A stretch of DNA of 5,157 nucleotides, taken from assembly GCA_007279775.1 (NCBI GenBank), contig QYPD01000044.1, positions 1 through 5,157 of the forward strand, in the 5' to 3' direction. Within the stretch, counting starts at the first letter, position 1; every line of letters starts with the position of its first letter. Positions 4,287-5,157 of this stretch are shown here, one piece after another. The position numbers and the translations under genes are program-made. The notes under the pieces were generated by a model that did not search any database, was not told the DNA's origin, and was given only the letters and a program-made list of their open reading frames with translations. This DNA is from Spirochaetia bacterium (GTDB lineage: Bacteria > Patescibacteriota > Minisyncoccia > UBA6257 > UBA9933).

Positions 4287-5157
4287 GGCTTTTTCAGGAT
4301 TTTAGATCCTGAAATTGTGTCTTCTATAAGGTATCCTAACTTTTCTATTTGTTTCCGCAAGGCGTCTGACTGGATAAACTGTTTATTATTCCTTAACAAT
4401 TCCCGCTTTTGGGCCAAATCCTTTATTTTTTGCGGTACTTCGACTGTTTTTTCGGGTTTTGCGTCTTTTAATCCCAGCCCTAAAACCTTGTCAAAACTGA
4501 TTAACAACCTTCTTTTTTCTCCGCCCGATAAATTTTTTTCTTTAATTATCTTCCACATAATTGAGAGCGTTTTGGGAGTGTTTAAATCGTCGTTTATGGC
4601 GGTTAAAAATATTTTTTCATATTTTATTAGCGCTGATTTATGCTGATTTTGGTTGATTGATGCGGATTTGTCGGACGTGCGGAAAAATTCATAAAGATTA
4701 TTAAGCGCATTTTGCGCGGCTTTAAGCGATTGCCAGGTGAAATTCAATTTTTTTCTATAGTGCGTTCCAAGAAGCAGATATCGGAAGGCTAAAAGATTAA
4801 AACCTCTTTTTTCCAGGTCGCGAAGCGTAAAAATATTGCCGAGCGATTTTGACATTTTTTCGCCGTCAACCAATAAGTGCTCGCCGTGAATCCAGAACCG
4901 GCTGAATTTTTTTCCGGTGGCGGCTTCGGATTGAGCGATTTCGTTTTCATGGTGTGGGAATATCAAGTCCACCCCGCCGGCGTGGATGTCGAAAGTCTTT
5001 CCGAGATATTTCATACTCATCGCCGAACATTCAATATGCCAGCCCGGCCTGCCCGCGCCCCACGGCGAAGACCATGAGGGTTCGTTTGACTTTGCCGATT
5101 TCCATAAAACAAAATCTTGGGCGTTGTCCTTTTTATATTCATCGCTGTCTATTCTAC
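4283..5157 (-). CDS. cysS: Cysteinyl-tRNA synthetase, C-terminal part (5' end outside window)
   Basis: Monomeric class I enzyme that charges tRNA-Cys in the cytoplasm. The frame runs in from the window end ([19 protein letters not shown]...), so the ATG at 5020 is internal. About 290 residues are present of a usual 460. The missing N-terminus should hold the HIGH-type signature and the first zinc-binding Cys. Visible motifs, numbered from the first complete codon, are [12 protein letters not shown] (zinc Cys at 43), FPHHENE (zinc His 68 and Glu 72) and KMSKSLGN (100-107), the ATP-binding signature loop. A DALR-type helical domain follows (DDLNTPKTL) and the usual C-terminal end ([18 protein letters not shown]). 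A repeat-derived peptide occupies about residues 161-176. Stops with TGA. dnaB follows on the same strand after about 70 nt. Confidence 0.97.
   Translation of the reverse strand, partial: RIDSDEYKKDNAQDFVLWKSAKSNEPSWSSPWGAGRPGWHIECSAMSMKYLGKTFDIHAGGVDLIFPHHENEIAQSEAATGKKFSRFWIHGEHLLVDGEKMSKSLGNIFTLRDLEKRGFNLLAFRYLLLGTHYRKKLNFTWQSLKAAQNALNNLYEFFRTSDKSASINQNQHKSALIKYEKIFLTAINDDLNTPKTLSIMWKIIKEKNLSGGEKRRLLISFDKVLGLGLKDAKPEKTVEVPQKIKDLAQKRELLRNNKQFIQSDALRKQIEKLGYLIEDTISGSKILKKP
4631..4670 (-). repeat. Degenerate 10-nt tandem repeat inserted in frame in cysS
   Basis: On the plus strand four successive 10-nt blocks align: CGCTGATTTA, TGCTGATTTT, GGTTGATTGA, TGCGGATTTG. Read on the coding strand they give a polar peptide ([16 protein letters not shown]) between the conserved LYEFF helix and the DDLNTP block. 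This is a region where the family varies in length, so the insert should sit on the surface and leave catalysis intact. Confidence 0.75.

Noticed and set aside
4877..5077. Open frame on the plus strand opposite cysS
   Set aside because: It is a shadow of the strongly conserved cysS coding frame, with no independent support.

Overview
The window looks like a piece of a small, AT-rich bacterial genome, most likely a Candidate Phyla Radiation (Patescibacteria, Parcubacteria-like) organism. This placement is an inference. It rests on the style of the PheT, CysS and DnaB proteins, the near absence of Shine-Dalgarno sequences, the many short repeat elements inserted in frame in essential enzymes, and a membrane-anchored surface protein of the 'GNVGIGTTTP + tail-collar' type. 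TGA is used as a stop (end of cysS) and no in-frame TGA is needed, so the standard bacterial code fits.

Layout. 1-1689 (+) is the C-terminal two thirds of pheT, the phenylalanyl-tRNA synthetase beta chain, cut by the window start. 1690-1974 is non-coding. It holds a nested GC-rich hairpin element (1699-1830), a short palindromic repeat (1852-1899), one perfect DnaA box (1913-1921) and a promoter-like sequence with a perfect TATAAT. 1975-2746 (+) is a tail-collar surface protein whose N-terminal membrane segment is joined to its only plausible start codon through a (GA)11G dinucleotide tract that leaves it out of frame. 2747-2871 separates convergent genes and carries two hairpins and a rho-independent terminator. 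2872-4212 (-) is dnaB, the replicative helicase. 4283-5157 (-) is the C-terminal part of cysS, cut by the window end. cysS and dnaB run in the same direction, with about 70 nt between them that contain an imperfect inverted repeat and a likely dnaB promoter.

Three of the four genes are core translation or replication functions. The unusual content lies in two places. The first is the collar gene, which has the architecture of a phase-variable surface locus: one more GA unit would fuse start codon, charged N-terminus, membrane helix and collar domain into one protein. The second is a set of short repeats, several built from about 10-nt units facing each other as inverted pairs. They sit both in non-coding DNA and, in frame, in loops of PheT (three sites) and CysS (one site). 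Together they suggest a population of tiny palindromic elements that have spread through the genome and are tolerated as peptide inserts.
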